From positions 124,001 through 188,000 of the forward strand of contig CAWEHB010000006.1 of NCBI GenBank assembly GCA_963808705.1: DNA of 64,000 nucleotides, in the 5' to 3' direction. Positions 1 through 8,709 of this stretch are shown here, piece by piece (position 1 is the stretch's first letter; the number at the start of each line of letters is the position of its first letter). A model generated the notes under the pieces. It had not been told where the DNA came from, did not search any database, and saw nothing but the letters and a program-made list of their open reading frames with translations. The translations under genes were made by a program, and so were the position numbers. The DNA comes from JASHPR01 sp963808705 (GTDB lineage: Bacteria > Actinomycetota > Actinomycetes > Streptosporangiales > Streptosporangiaceae).

Positions 1-1324
1 CGGCCGCGGCGGCAGCCTTCGCCTGCGCGTTCCTCTGGTAGAAGGACGGGCGCAGCGCGCTCCCGAACGCGAAGTGCGGGACCAGGATCACGGCGACGGC
101 GCACATCGCGGCGGCGCAGGCCAGCCCCACCGCCCCCGTGCGCGGAGCACCCGGCGGGCCTGCCGCCGGCGCCTCGCCGCCCTCGCCCCCGGCGGCGCGC
201 AGCCGCCTAGCCTGCCACGCGCGGTCGAGCCGGGCGGCGCCGTCGACCGCGGCGCACGCGAGGATGATCACCAGGTAGGCGTTGTACTGGTAGGAGGTGC
301 CCCACCAGTAGGGGAACACGTTCGCGAGCATCCGCTCCAGCAGCAGCGGGACCGCGGCGAGGGTTATCGGCGACAGCAGCGGGAGGAAGCAGAACGCGCC
401 GAGCAGCCAGAGCACGGTCTCGAGCTTTACCCGCGGCGTGACGAGCAGCCGCAGCGAGCCGGGGTGGGTGACCAGGTGCGCGAGCGCCTGCGGAGCGTCG
501 CGGCCGAGGGCCGTGTACGCCCAGTAGTAGTCGGAGCGCCCGCCGAACGCCGGGATCAGCAGGTAGATCGCGACAAACGAGGCGGCCAGTCCCGCGACGA
601 TGAGGACGCCGCCGACCGCAAGTTGCCTGCGCACCACGCACGGCCGCGCCACTGCGAGGTAGAGCCCGATCCCGGCGACCAGCAGGCCCATGTCCTCCTT
701 GACCAGCAGCAGAGCCGCGAGGGCGATCAGCGCCGTCCGCAGCCGGCCCGCCTGCAGGCGCTCGAGCGCCACCGCGGTCAGCACCGGGGCAAACGCGACC
801 TCATGGAAATCGAAGGCCAGCGCCGACGCGATCGGCCAGCTCAGCGCGTACGCCACGGACACCATGTACGCCGCGGCGGTCGCCTTCTGGCCGCCGCCGA
901 ACGCGCGGCGGGTGAACAGCCACAGCGGCGGGATCGCCAGCGCGAACAGCACGGCCTGCGCGACCAGGAGGGTGACCGGGCTGTTGTAGATCCAGTACAG
1001 CGGCGCCAGCGACGCGATGATCGGCGACCAGTGGTCGCCGAGGATGGAGAAGTGCGGGCCGAACCCGTTGTGCAGGCCCTTGATGATCGATATCCCGGGC
1101 ATGAAGTGCGCGTAGGACCGCACGGCCTCGTCGAAGATCACCAGATCGTACGACGAGGTCCTGAAGGTGTAGTACTGGGCCAGCGCGAACACCGAGTAGA
1201 GGCCGGCCGCCAGCGCCGTCAGCGCCCCCACCGCCATCCGGTGACCGCTCCGGTGGCCGTCCGCTCGCTCGCCGGCGCCGCCATGTCTGCGCACGGTGTT
1301 CTCCACGGTCGTGCGAATGCCCAT
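1..1324 (-). CDS. DUF2079 family membrane protein, copy A (partial, C-terminus off the left edge)
   Basis: Polytopic membrane protein with the DUF2079 pattern: an N-terminal helix ending FALAQYYTFR, then FGPHFSILGDHWSPI and a run of hydrophobic helices (CLLRPLA-type segments near residues 90-330), and an Ala-rich cytoplasmic stretch. The reading frame is open from ATG at 1324 to base 1, so the last part is missing. It is closely similar along its length to the next gene upstream (1376-3034), including the start MGIR-TVE and the sequence around the start codon, so the two are tandem paralogues. DUF2079 proteins are multi-pass and of unknown function; a glycosyltransferase-like envelope role is only a guess. 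Confidence 0.85.
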   Translation of the reverse strand, partial: MGIRTTVENTVRRHGGAGERADGHRSGHRMAVGALTALAAGLYSVFALAQYYTFRTSSYDLVIFDEAVRSYAHFMPGISIIKGLHNGFGPHFSILGDHWSPIIASLAPLYWIYNSPVTLLVAQAVLFALAIPPLWLFTRRAFGGGQKATAAAYMVSVAYALSWPIASALAFDFHEVAFAPVLTAVALERLQAGRLRTALIALAALLLVKEDMGLLVAGIGLYLAVARPCVVRRQLAVGGVLIVAGLAASFVAIYLLIPAFGGRSDYYWAYTALGRDAPQALAHLVTHPGSLRLLVTPRVKLETVLWLLGAFCFLPLLSPITLAAVPLLLERMLANVFPYWWGTSYQYNAYLVIILACAAVDGAARLDRAWQARRLRAAGGEGGEAPAAGPPGAPRTGAVGLACAAAMCAVAVILVPHFAFGSALRPSFYQRNAQAKAAAAA

Positions 1325-1375
1325 GGCTGCGGAGACTATCCGATCAGGCCTGAGCGCGATCCGCTAATGAAGCCG

Positions 1376-3034
1376 TCATCCCGCGGCTGCCTTGGAGCTG
1401 GCGGAGGCCCCCGGCGAGCCGGTCCGGTGCAGCACGACGTACCCGTGGCGCAGGAAAACGACCTTGTAACCGTTGCGTTCCAGGAACGCGACGCGCTGCT
1501 TCTGCTCGCCCGCGTTATGGAAGGTGAACTGCTTGCGCCTGATATTGGCCACCACCCACGGCGCCAGCAGCGGGGGCGTGCCCCCGTCGCCATCCCACAG
1601 CACCACGGTATCCCGCGCCGACAGCTGGGAGCCGGCGCTGTTCACCGCTGCGACGGTGACGCCGCTCGGAACGACGGCGTCGGCCGCGGCGATCGCCTTC
1701 ATCTGGCTGTCCCGGTGGTAGAACGATGAATGGAGAGCGGGCCCGAACGCGAAGCGCGGAACGAGAAACACCGCGACCGCGCACAGGGCGGCGGCGCAGG
1801 CCAGCCCGACCGCGCCCGTGCCGCGCGAGTCCGACGGCCTCTCGCCGGACTCCGCCACGGCGGAGTCCTCCGTGGCGGAGTCCTCCGTGGCGGAGTCCTC
1901 CGCGGCGCGGCGGTGCCTGGCCCTTGCCGCGAACCGGTCAAGCCGGGCGGCGCCGTCGACGGCGGCGCACGCGAGGACGATCACGAGGTAGGCGTTGTAC
2001 TGGAACGGGGTGACCCACCAGTTGGCCGATGTGTTCGCGAGCATCCGCTCGAGCAGGAGCGGGAGCATGGCAAGCGTGATCGGCGACAGCAGCGGGAGGA
2101 AGCAGAACGCGCCGAACAGCCAGAGCATGGTGAAGAGCTTGACCCGCGGCGTGATCAGGATGCTCAGGGAGCCGGGATGGGTGATCACGTGCCACGCGGC
2201 CTGAGGGACGTTCGGGCCCAAGGTGTCATAGTCCCAGTAGCCGTTGGCATGCCCGCCCATAGCCGGGATCAGGACGTCGGTTGCGAACCAGGTGTACGCC
2301 ACGCCCGCCACGATGAGAACGGCAGCGACGAGCCGCTGCCTGTTCACCACGCGCGGGTGCGCCACCGCGAGGTACAGCCCGACCCCGGCGATGAACAGGC
2401 CCATGTCCTCCTTGACCAGGAGCAGGATCCCTAGCGCAATGAGCGCCGCCCGCAGCCGGCCCGCCTGGAGACGCTCGAGCGCGACCGCCATGAGCACCGG
2501 GGCGAACGCGACCTCATGGAAGTTGAAGGCCAGCGCCGAGGCGATCGGCCAGCTCAGCGCGTAGGCCACGGATACCAGGTAGGCGGCGGCGACCGCCTTC
2601 CGGCCGCCACCGAAGGCCCGGCGAGTAAACAGCCACAGCGGCGGGATCGCCGCCGCGAACAGCACCGCCTGCGCCACGAGCAGTGTCTGCGGGCCGTCAT
2701 AGATCCAGTACAGAGGCGCCAGCGACATGAGGATGGGCGACCAGTGGTTAGCGAGCAGCGAGAAGTGCGGGCCGAACCCTAGGTGCAGGCCGATGAAGAT
2801 CGAGGTTCCGGCCTGGAAGTGCGCATACGACCTCACGCCCTGATCGAAGATCACCAGGTCATCCGCCGCTTCCCGGAAGGTGTAGTACTGGGCCAGCGCG
2901 AACACGCAGTAGGCGGTGGCCACCAGGGCCGTCAGCACGGCCACCCCGAGCCCGTGACCGCTCCAGCGGCTGCCTGCCCGCTCGCCGCCGCCGTGTGGGG
3001 CCAGGGTGCTCTCCACAGTCGCGCGGATGCCCAT
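1376..3034 (-). CDS. DUF2079 family membrane protein, copy B
   Basis: 552-aa multi-pass membrane protein, full length. It has an N-terminal TM helix (about residues 28-50), the motif FGPHFSLLANHWSPI near residue 86, and about ten hydrophobic helices to roughly residue 360. A charged linker follows (about 365-400) with three EDSAT repeats, then another TM helix and a soluble C-terminal domain. Same start context and overall order as copy A downstream (gap about 50 bp), so it arose by tandem duplication. The linker repeat (1861-1905) is present here and not in copy A. Function unknown; envelope or sugar-transfer role is inference from membrane topology only. Confidence 0.85.
   Translation of the reverse strand: MGIRATVESTLAPHGGGERAGSRWSGHGLGVAVLTALVATAYCVFALAQYYTFREAADDLVIFDQGVRSYAHFQAGTSIFIGLHLGFGPHFSLLANHWSPILMSLAPLYWIYDGPQTLLVAQAVLFAAAIPPLWLFTRRAFGGGRKAVAAAYLVSVAYALSWPIASALAFNFHEVAFAPVLMAVALERLQAGRLRAALIALGILLLVKEDMGLFIAGVGLYLAVAHPRVVNRQRLVAAVLIVAGVAYTWFATDVLIPAMGGHANGYWDYDTLGPNVPQAAWHVITHPGSLSILITPRVKLFTMLWLFGAFCFLPLLSPITLAMLPLLLERMLANTSANWWVTPFQYNAYLVIVLACAAVDGAARLDRFAARARHRRAAEDSATEDSATEDSAVAESGERPSDSRGTGAVGLACAAALCAVAVFLVPRFAFGPALHSSFYHRDSQMKAIAAADAVVPSGVTVAAVNSAGSQLSARDTVVLWDGDGGTPPLLAPWVVANIRRKQFTFHNAGEQKQRVAFLERNGYKVVFLRHGYVVLHRTGSPGASASSKAAAG
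1861..1905 (-). repeat. 15-bp in-frame tandem repeat, three copies
   Basis: Unit CGGAGTCCTCCGTGG on the plus strand, three times in a row with one base changed in the last copy. It lies inside the DUF2079 copy B gene and encodes repeated E-D-S-A-T in a hydrophilic linker. Multiple of three, so copy-number change would keep the frame. Confidence 0.9.
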
Positions 3035-3045
3035 GGCTGCGGAGA

Positions 3046-3489
3046 CTACCCCGTCTCCATGCCGAAGCGGGTCATGAGCGCTCGTTCTTCATCGGGCGAG
3101 GGAGGTTCGTCACGGTTCCACAGCTCGTGCAGGCCGGCGAAGTACGCGTCCATCGCGGGGGCGTGGATCACCAGCAGCCGGGCCTCGCGGTCGGCGGCGT
3201 TGCCGAACGTGTGCCGGATGCCGCGGGGGACCAGGACGAAGCCCTCCGGCCCGACGGCCAGCTCGCCGCCGGAGACCGTGACCGCCACCAGCCCGTCCAG
3301 CACGAAGTACGCCTCGGAGCAGTTGGTGTGGCGGTGCGGCGGCGGGCGGCGACCGCCCGGCGGCAACGTGCGCTCCATTAAGGAGAAGTCGCCGCCGTCC
3401 TGCTCGGCCAGGGCCTTGAACAGCATCACGCTGCCGCGGGCGGTGTAGCGCTCCTCGCTCTCACCACGCCCCAGGACCCGAGCCGTCAC
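3046..3489 (-). CDS. Cupin-domain protein, cotranscribed with the MFS exporter
   Basis: 147 aa from a GTG at 3489 that overlaps the MFS stop (GTGA, four bases), so it is translationally coupled. It shows a single cupin barrel: PPPHRHTNCSEAYFVLDG (metal-ligand histidines and glutamate of motif 1, about residues 52-69) and FVLVPRGIRHTF (motif 2, about 86-97). Length is typical for a one-domain cupin. The conserved His/Glu suggest metal binding; a small-molecule dioxygenase, isomerase or binding protein is possible. Its place behind an efflux pump and under a HxlR regulator suggests a role in handling the same compound. Substrate unknown. Confidence 0.85.
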   Translation of the reverse strand: MTARVLGRGESEERYTARGSVMLFKALAEQDGGDFSLMERTLPPGGRRPPPHRHTNCSEAYFVLDGLVAVTVSGGELAVGPEGFVLVPRGIRHTFGNAADREARLLVIHAPAMDAYFAGLHELWNRDEPPSPDEERALMTRFGMETG

Positions 3490-4991
3490 CGGCCCAACGG
3501 TACTCCCCGGGTGCCCTGCCTCTGCCGGGCGCTCACCGGAGTGTCCTCCGCAGTGTTTTCCTGGGCGGCGGCCGGGCGGGGGCGGGCGATCAGCAGGCCC
3601 GCGCAGACGACGCCCGCGGCGGCGAAGAACGCGATGATCAGGATCAGGCCGTGCCGGTACGCGGCCAGCGGGTCGCCCGGGACGATGTGGGACAAGATGG
3701 CGACCAGGCTCGCGACGCCGAGGACGGTGCCGACCTGGCGGGCCATGTTGAGGATCCCGCTGCCGGTGCCGAAGCGGGCGGGCGCCAGCGACGCCGTGCC
3801 CGCGCCGAGCAGCGAGGGGATGGCCAGGCCCACCCCGGCGCCGCCGAGCAGCTGGGCCGGCAGGAGGTGGGTCAGGTAGGCCGGCTGGGCCTGGATCTGG
3901 GTCAGCCAGAGCAGCTGGCCGCCGGCGTTCACCACGCAGCCGATGACCGCCACCCGGCCGGGGCCGCCCAGCCGGGCGGCCAGGCGGGGGGCGACCATCC
4001 GGGCGAACGGGAGCACCATGAGCGGGCCCGGGGCGATGGCCAGGCCGGCCCGCACCGCGGAGTAGTGCCACACGCCGGTGAGGAACTCGACCGTGTTGAG
4101 CACGAAAGCGCCGAACGCGGCGTAGTAGAGGATCGAGGCCGCGAACGTGCCGCTGAAGGTGCGGGACCGCAGCAGCCCGAGCTCGATGACCGGGGAGTGG
4201 TGCCGGCGGGAGCGGGCCACCATGGCCGCGCCGCAGGCCAGCGCCGCGAGCAGCAGGCCGAGGAACCTGGCCGAGGCCCACCCCCAGCCGGGCGCCTTGA
4301 CCAGCGCCAGGGCGACCAGGGCGACGGCCGCCGCCAGCAGCGCGGCGCCGATGACGTCCGGGCGGCCCGTAACATGATCGTCTTTGCTCTCCGGTACCAC
4401 CCGGCGGGCCAGCAGCACCGCGGCCAGCGCGACCGGCAGGTTGATCCAGAACACCCAGCGCCAGCTGAGCTGCACCAGGACTCCGCCGATCACCGGCCCG
4501 AGCGCCGCGCCCAGGGCGCCAATGGCCGACCAGGTGCCGATGGCGCGGGCCCGGGCCTGGGCCGGCACGGCGGCGAGCAGGAGCGAGAGCGAGGCGGGCA
4601 CCATCAGGCCGGCCCCGGCCGCCTGGATCACCCGGGCGCCGATCAGCGCGGTCACGCCGGGCGCCAGGCCGCAGAGCAGCGAGCCGGCGCCGAAGACGGC
4701 CAGGCCCGCGACGAAGAGCCGCCGCCGCCCCACCCGGTCGGCCCACCGGCCGGCGGGCACCAGCACCGCGGCGAAGACGATCGTGTAGCCGTTGAGCACC
4801 CAGGACAGCGAGCCCAGGCTGGTACCCGCGTACTCCCGGGCGATGTAGGGGAACGCCAGGTTGACGATGAACAGATCAAGGCTCGACATGAACACGGCCA
4901 GGGACAGGACGCCCACGACGGCCGTCACCTGGCGGGCGCTGGGGGTGGTGGCGTCGGGCGGGGCGGCGGTCGCCGAGGGGCTGAGGCTCAC
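3486..4991 (-). CDS. MFS transporter, DHA2 (EmrB/QacA) drug:H+ antiporter type
   Basis: 501 aa with about 14 predicted membrane helices. The N-terminal helix carries SLDLFIVNLAFP (the DHA2 motif C region, normally LD-TIVNVALP), followed by WVLNGYTI and the loop 2-3 motif GRWADRVGRRRLF. PVIGGVLVQLSWRWVFWINLP marks helix 5-6. Exports drugs or metabolites from the cytoplasm using the proton gradient. First gene of a two-gene operon with the cupin, divergent from the HxlR regulator at 5086 with an inverted repeat between them, which suggests repression relieved by the substrate. Substrate cannot be read from sequence. Confidence 0.9.
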   Translation of the reverse strand: MSLSPSATAAPPDATTPSARQVTAVVGVLSLAVFMSSLDLFIVNLAFPYIAREYAGTSLGSLSWVLNGYTIVFAAVLVPAGRWADRVGRRRLFVAGLAVFGAGSLLCGLAPGVTALIGARVIQAAGAGLMVPASLSLLLAAVPAQARARAIGTWSAIGALGAALGPVIGGVLVQLSWRWVFWINLPVALAAVLLARRVVPESKDDHVTGRPDVIGAALLAAAVALVALALVKAPGWGWASARFLGLLLAALACGAAMVARSRRHHSPVIELGLLRSRTFSGTFAASILYYAAFGAFVLNTVEFLTGVWHYSAVRAGLAIAPGPLMVLPFARMVAPRLAARLGGPGRVAVIGCVVNAGGQLLWLTQIQAQPAYLTHLLPAQLLGGAGVGLAIPSLLGAGTASLAPARFGTGSGILNMARQVGTVLGVASLVAILSHIVPGDPLAAYRHGLILIIAFFAAAGVVCAGLLIARPRPAAAQENTAEDTPVSARQRQGTRGVPLGR

Positions 4992-5022
4992 GGGGCGTCT
5001 CCCGGTGTCGCAGAGTTAGTCC

Positions 5023-5061
5023 GAAATCTGGATGTACACTATCAGCATGCGTCCAGATTTC
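5023..5061. promoter_or_regulatory. Inverted-repeat operator between MFS operon and HxlR gene
   Basis: Perfect 10-bp arms GAAATCTGGA (5023-5032) and TCCAGATTTC (5052-5061) separated by 19 bp. It lies in the 95-bp gap between the divergent genes, about 30 bp from each start, where a bound HxlR dimer pair could block both promoters. Assignment to this HxlR is inference from position. Confidence 0.65.
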
Positions 5062-5073
5062 AAACTCACCCGG

Positions 5074-5079
5074 TATACT
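5074..5079 (+). promoter_or_regulatory. Likely -10 element of the HxlR gene (leaderless transcript)
   Basis: TATACT ends 6 bp before the ATG at 5086, so transcription would start at or next to the start codon and give a leaderless mRNA. No ribosome binding site is visible before the ATG, which agrees. The -35 region would overlap the right arm of the inverted repeat; no good TTGACA match is seen. Confidence 0.5.
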
Positions 5080-5085
5080 GCAGGC

Positions 5086-5526
5086 ATGACCGCCGCAGCC
5101 GAGCCGAGGACGTGCTCTGTCGCGCGCACGCTCGACATCGTCGGGGAGAAGTGGGCCCTGCTGGCCGTGCGCGAGGTGTTCCTGGGCAACCGCCGGTTCG
5201 ACGAGATGGTCCGCCGCACCGGGGCGCCGCGTGACACGCTCGCCGCCCGGCTGCGCACCCTGACCGCCGCCGGGATCCTCCAGCGCAGGCAGTACTGCGA
5301 GCACCCGGCCCGCTATGAGTACCGGCTGACCGAGGCCGGCCGCGACCTGTACCCGGTCATCGCCGCCCTGATGCGCTGGGGGGACAAGTACCTGGCCGGG
5401 GAGGACGGGCCGCCGCTGGTCCTCGAGCACCGCTGCGGGCACCGGCTGGTGACCCAGCTCGTGTGCGAGTCGTGCGGGGAGCCGGTCGATGCCCGGGACA
5501 CCAGGCCGCTCGCGGTCAGCGGCTGA
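5086..5526 (+). CDS. HxlR-family winged-helix transcriptional regulator
   Basis: 146 aa. CSVARTLDIVGEKWALLAVREVF (N-terminal helix of the HxlR fold), RRTGAPRDTLAARLRTL (recognition helix region) and the wing YRLTEAGRDLYPVI are all present. After the DNA-binding domain the protein has a tail with HRCGH and CESCGEP, four Cys/His that could hold a zinc. Start chosen at the ATG just after the -10 box; an upstream ATG at 5047 lies inside the operator. Divergent to the MFS-cupin operon and probably its regulator and its own. Confidence 0.9.
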   Translation: MTAAAEPRTCSVARTLDIVGEKWALLAVREVFLGNRRFDEMVRRTGAPRDTLAARLRTLTAAGILQRRQYCEHPARYEYRLTEAGRDLYPVIAALMRWGDKYLAGEDGPPLVLEHRCGHRLVTQLVCESCGEPVDARDTRPLAVSG

Positions 5527-5671
5527 CATCCGCAACGCCAGGCCCCGCCTGGACGGCCAGGGACCCCTGGCTGCCAGCCCTCCAGAGGGCCGCCGGGACC
5601 AGCGGGAGTACCATCCTCCCGGATCACCGGGCGCCCCGGACCGGGCGACGGCAACTGCTTTGGGGGGGAAC

Positions 5672-7270
5672 ATGCCAGACGAGTCTTTTGTGCCGCTGCC
5701 CGGCAGCGAGCGCGGTGCGGTGCCGGACGCCGAGCCGGCCGGGCCCATCGACGGGTCCGAGCGCATCGAGGTCACCGTGGTGACCAGGCGGCGCGCGGAA
5801 CTGCCGCTCGACGCCTCGGGCGCGCCGGTCAGGATCACCAGGGAGGCACTGCGGCGGCGGTACGGCACCGATCCGGCCGACCTGGACCTGGTGGCCGACA
5901 CCCTGTCCCGGTTCGGGCTGGAGGTGACCAGCCGGGACGCCGGCTCCCGCCGGGTCACCGTGGCGGGCACGGTGTCCGCGCTGGCCGCCGTGTTCGGCGC
6001 CGAGCTGACCCTGGTCACCAGCCCTGCTCTCGGTAACGGGGACCGGGCGACGCACCGGTACCGCGTGGGCTCGCTGCAGATACCGGCCGAGCTCGACGGC
6101 ATCGTGGTGGGCGTGCTCGGCCTGGACAACCGGCCGCAGGCCCGGTACCACTACCGGCGCCATCACCAAAAAGCGGCCGCCGCGACCTCCTACACCCCGC
6201 CCCAGGTGGCCGAGATCTACCAGTTCCCGGCCGGCACCGACGGCACCGGGCAGACGATCGGGATCATCGAGCTGGGCGGCGGCTTCTCCGCCAGCGACCT
6301 GGACACCTACTTTTCCGGCCTCGGCCTCCCCGTCCCGTCGGTGACGGCCCAGGGCGTCGACGGCGCCAGCAACGTGCCCGGCCAGGACCCCAACGGCGCG
6401 GACGGCGAGGTGGAGCTCGACATCGAGGTGGCCGGCTCGGTGGCCCCGGGAGCCGCCCAGGTGGTCTACTTCGCGCCCAACACCGACCAGGGCTTCATCG
6501 ACGCGGTGACCACCGCGGTGCAGGCCACGCCGACGCCCGTCGCGGTGAGCATCAGCTGGGGCCAGTCGGAGGACTCGTGGACCGCCCAGTCCCGGTCCTC
6601 GCTCGACGCCGCCATCGCCGACGGGGCGGCGCTCGGCGTGACCGTGACCGTGGCCGCGGGCGACAACGGCAGCAGCGACGGCGCCACCGACGGCCAGCCG
6701 CACGTCGACTTTCCCGCGTCCAGCCCGCACGCGCTGGCCTGCGGCGGAACCACCTTGCAGGCCGATCCGTCGACGGGGGTGATCAGCTCGGAGACGGTCT
6801 GGAACGACGGCTCCCAGGGCGGCGCCACCGGCGGCGGGGTGAGCGACGTGTTCGCGCTGCCGGCCTGGCAGGCCAGCGCGGGCGTGCCGGACAACGCGAG
6901 CGGCAGTTCCGGCCGCGGCGTGCCCGACGTGGCGGGCAACGCCGACCCTGAAACCGGCTACCAGATACTCGTCGACGGCCAGCAGACCGTGATCGGCGGC
7001 ACCAGCGCCGTGGCCCCGCTGTGGGCGGCGCTGATCAGCCGGCTGGCCCAGGCCACCGGGACCAAGTTCGGGCTGATCCAGCAGCAGCTGTACGCGGGAG
7101 TCACCGCCGGCCAGGCCGCGCCCGGATTCCAGGACATCACCGTGGGCAACAACGGCGCCTTCTCCGCCGGGCCCGGCTGGGATGCCTGCACCGGCCTCGG
7201 CTCCCCGAACGGGACCGCGCTGCTCAGCCAGCTGTCCACCACGTCGTCCGAGGCGCCCGCGGCGGACTGA
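5672..7270 (+). CDS. S53 family peptidase (sedolisin / kumamolisin type)
   Basis: 532 aa from ATG 5672 behind a G7 run that serves as ribosome binding site. The N-terminal third is a pro-kumamolisin activation domain. The catalytic domain follows with E246 and D250 in DGEVELDIEVAG, D331 in AAGDNGSSDG (oxyanion Asp) and S445 in GGTSAVAPLW, so the Ser-Glu-Asp triad of sedolisins is complete. C-terminal DITVGNNG and GWDACTGLGSPNG fit the calcium site. Acid-active endopeptidase after removal of the propeptide; probably exported, though no classical signal peptide is visible. Stands alone between the HxlR gene and convergent serS. Confidence 0.93.
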   Translation: MPDESFVPLPGSERGAVPDAEPAGPIDGSERIEVTVVTRRRAELPLDASGAPVRITREALRRRYGTDPADLDLVADTLSRFGLEVTSRDAGSRRVTVAGTVSALAAVFGAELTLVTSPALGNGDRATHRYRVGSLQIPAELDGIVVGVLGLDNRPQARYHYRRHHQKAAAATSYTPPQVAEIYQFPAGTDGTGQTIGIIELGGGFSASDLDTYFSGLGLPVPSVTAQGVDGASNVPGQDPNGADGEVELDIEVAGSVAPGAAQVVYFAPNTDQGFIDAVTTAVQATPTPVAVSISWGQSEDSWTAQSRSSLDAAIADGAALGVTVTVAAGDNGSSDGATDGQPHVDFPASSPHALACGGTTLQADPSTGVISSETVWNDGSQGGATGGGVSDVFALPAWQASAGVPDNASGSSGRGVPDVAGNADPETGYQILVDGQQTVIGGTSAVAPLWAALISRLAQATGTKFGLIQQQLYAGVTAGQAAPGFQDITVGNNGAFSAGPGWDACTGLGSPNGTALLSQLSTTSSEAPAAD

Positions 7271-7330
7271 CCCCAAGCCCGTTCACGATCACCGAACGCC
7301 GGGCCGGCAGCGGCGCGATCTGCGCCTGCC

Positions 7331-7400
7331 TTCATGATCGAGGTTCAATCGAGGTTCATGAGGTGCGTTATCCGCGTGCCATGCACCGCAATCATGAAAC
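7331..7400. terminator. Stem-loop between convergent S53 and serS genes
   Basis: TTCATGAT (7331-7338) pairs with ATCATGAA (7391-7398), and inside it GGTGC (7362-7366) pairs with GCACC (7383-7387). A direct repeat ATCGAGGTTCA occurs twice at 7336-7357. No T-tract. Its place between two gene ends suggests a bidirectional terminator; it shares the CATGATC ends with the hairpins at 29799 and 54214. Confidence 0.45.
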
Positions 7401-7416
7401 TGGAAGCGCCCCGGGA

Positions 7417-8667
7417 TCACGGAGCGGGGGGCGCGCCGAGGGTGGCGGGGGCGCCGTAGCGGCGCAGCACCTCGGGGACGGCGACCGTGCCGTGCTCGTC
7501 CTGGAAGTTCTCCATGATCGACAGCAGCGCGCGGGCGGTCGCGCCGGTGCCGTTGAGGGTGTGCACGAACTCCAGGTCGCGGTCGCGGCGGAACCGGATG
7601 TTCAGCCGCCGGGCCTGGTAGTCGGTGGTGTTCGAGCAGGAGGTGATCTCCCGGTACCGTCCCTGGACCGGGAACCAGGCCTCGATGTCGTACTTCTTGG
7701 CCGCGGGCGCGCCGAGGTCGCCGACCGCGATGTTCATCACCCGGTAGGGCAGGCCGAGGGCCTGGACGATCTCCTCCTCGTAGGCCAGCAGCCGCTCGTG
7801 GAACTCCGCGGACTCCTCCGGGACGCAGTAGACGTACATCTCCACCTTGTCGAACTGGTGCACCCGGAACATGCCCCGGGTGTCCTTGCCGGCCGCGCCG
7901 GCCTCGCGCCGGAAGTTGGTGGTGAATCCCGCGTACAGGGCGGGCAGCTGGTCGGAGTCCAGCCGCTCGTCCATGTGGATCCCGGCCAGCGCGACCTCGG
8001 AGGTGCCGGTCAGGTACAGGTCGTCCTTTTCCAGGCGGTAGAGGTTGGACTCCTCGGTGGGCAGGAAGCCGGTCCCGTACATGGCCCGCTCGCCCGCCAG
8101 GATCGGCGGCAGCACCAGCAGGAAGCCCTTGTCGGCCAGGCGGTCGATGGCGAACCGGTACAGCGCCATCTCGGCCAGGGCCACGTCCCCGATCCGGTAG
8201 GCGAACCTGGAGCCGGACAGCCGCGCCCCCCGGGCCATGTCGATCCACCCGCGGGGCGAGCCCAGGTCCAGGGCGTCACGGGGCTCGAAGCTGAACCGGG
8301 GTGGCTCGCCCCAGGTCTTGATCTGCTGGGAGTCCTCCTCGTCCATGCCGTCGGCCGCGGTGGGGTCGGGCAGGTTGGGGATCCGGGCCAGCAGCTCGTC
8401 GCGCTCCCGGGCCGCCTGGGCCTGCTCCTCGGTCGCCTCGGTGAACTCGGCGGCGAGCTGCCGCAGCCCGGCCAGCTCCTCCGGGGACGGCGGGCCGGCC
8501 TTGGACGACCTCTTCTGCGCGGCGCGGAGGGTCTCGGCACGCTCGGTGTACTCGCGCCATCTGCCGTCCACGGCCAGCAGCGCGTCAAAGTCCTTGGCCG
8601 CGCCGCGCCGGGCCAGCGCCGTCCGGTACCGGTCGGGGTCCTGCCGCGCGGCTTTGAGGTCAATCAC
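7417..8667 (-). CDS. serS: Serine--tRNA ligase
   Basis: 416 aa, typical length. An N-terminal coiled-coil arm (about residues 25-105, starts MIDLKAARQDPDRYRTAL) binds the long variable arm of tRNA-Ser. The class II core follows: LTGTSEVALAG, motif 2 in FRREAGAAGKDTRGMFRVHQ and motif 3 around NGTGATARALLSIMENFQ. Charges tRNA-Ser (and tRNA-Sec) with serine using ATP in the cytoplasm. The motif 3 wording differs from the NGTLCAVPRT form I remember for streptomycete housekeeping SerRS, so this may be a second, divergent copy. Transcribed alone; convergent with the protease gene. Confidence 0.93.
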   Translation of the reverse strand: MIDLKAARQDPDRYRTALARRGAAKDFDALLAVDGRWREYTERAETLRAAQKRSSKAGPPSPEELAGLRQLAAEFTEATEEQAQAARERDELLARIPNLPDPTAADGMDEEDSQQIKTWGEPPRFSFEPRDALDLGSPRGWIDMARGARLSGSRFAYRIGDVALAEMALYRFAIDRLADKGFLLVLPPILAGERAMYGTGFLPTEESNLYRLEKDDLYLTGTSEVALAGIHMDERLDSDQLPALYAGFTTNFRREAGAAGKDTRGMFRVHQFDKVEMYVYCVPEESAEFHERLLAYEEEIVQALGLPYRVMNIAVGDLGAPAAKKYDIEAWFPVQGRYREITSCSNTTDYQARRLNIRFRRDRDLEFVHTLNGTGATARALLSIMENFQDEHGTVAVPEVLRRYGAPATLGAPPAP

Positions 8668-8709
8668 CCTGACGAGTGTAGTGGGGCGGCCCGGCCCGGC
8701 CGACCGGGT

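Noticed and set aside
74..1729. Long plus-strand open frame opposite the DUF2079 genes
   Set aside because: Arg/Gly/Gln-rich, no domain, antisense to a well-supported membrane protein; typical shadow frame of GC-rich DNA.
3651..5234. 527-codon plus-strand frame across the MFS gene
   Set aside because: Composition is low-complexity (Gly, Gln, Arg, His) and the opposite strand encodes a clear 14-helix transporter.
5489..5671. Extended N-terminus for the S53 peptidase
   Set aside because: Would overlap the HxlR gene end and lacks a ribosome binding site; the ATG at 5672 has a strong G-run upstream and begins the pro-domain.
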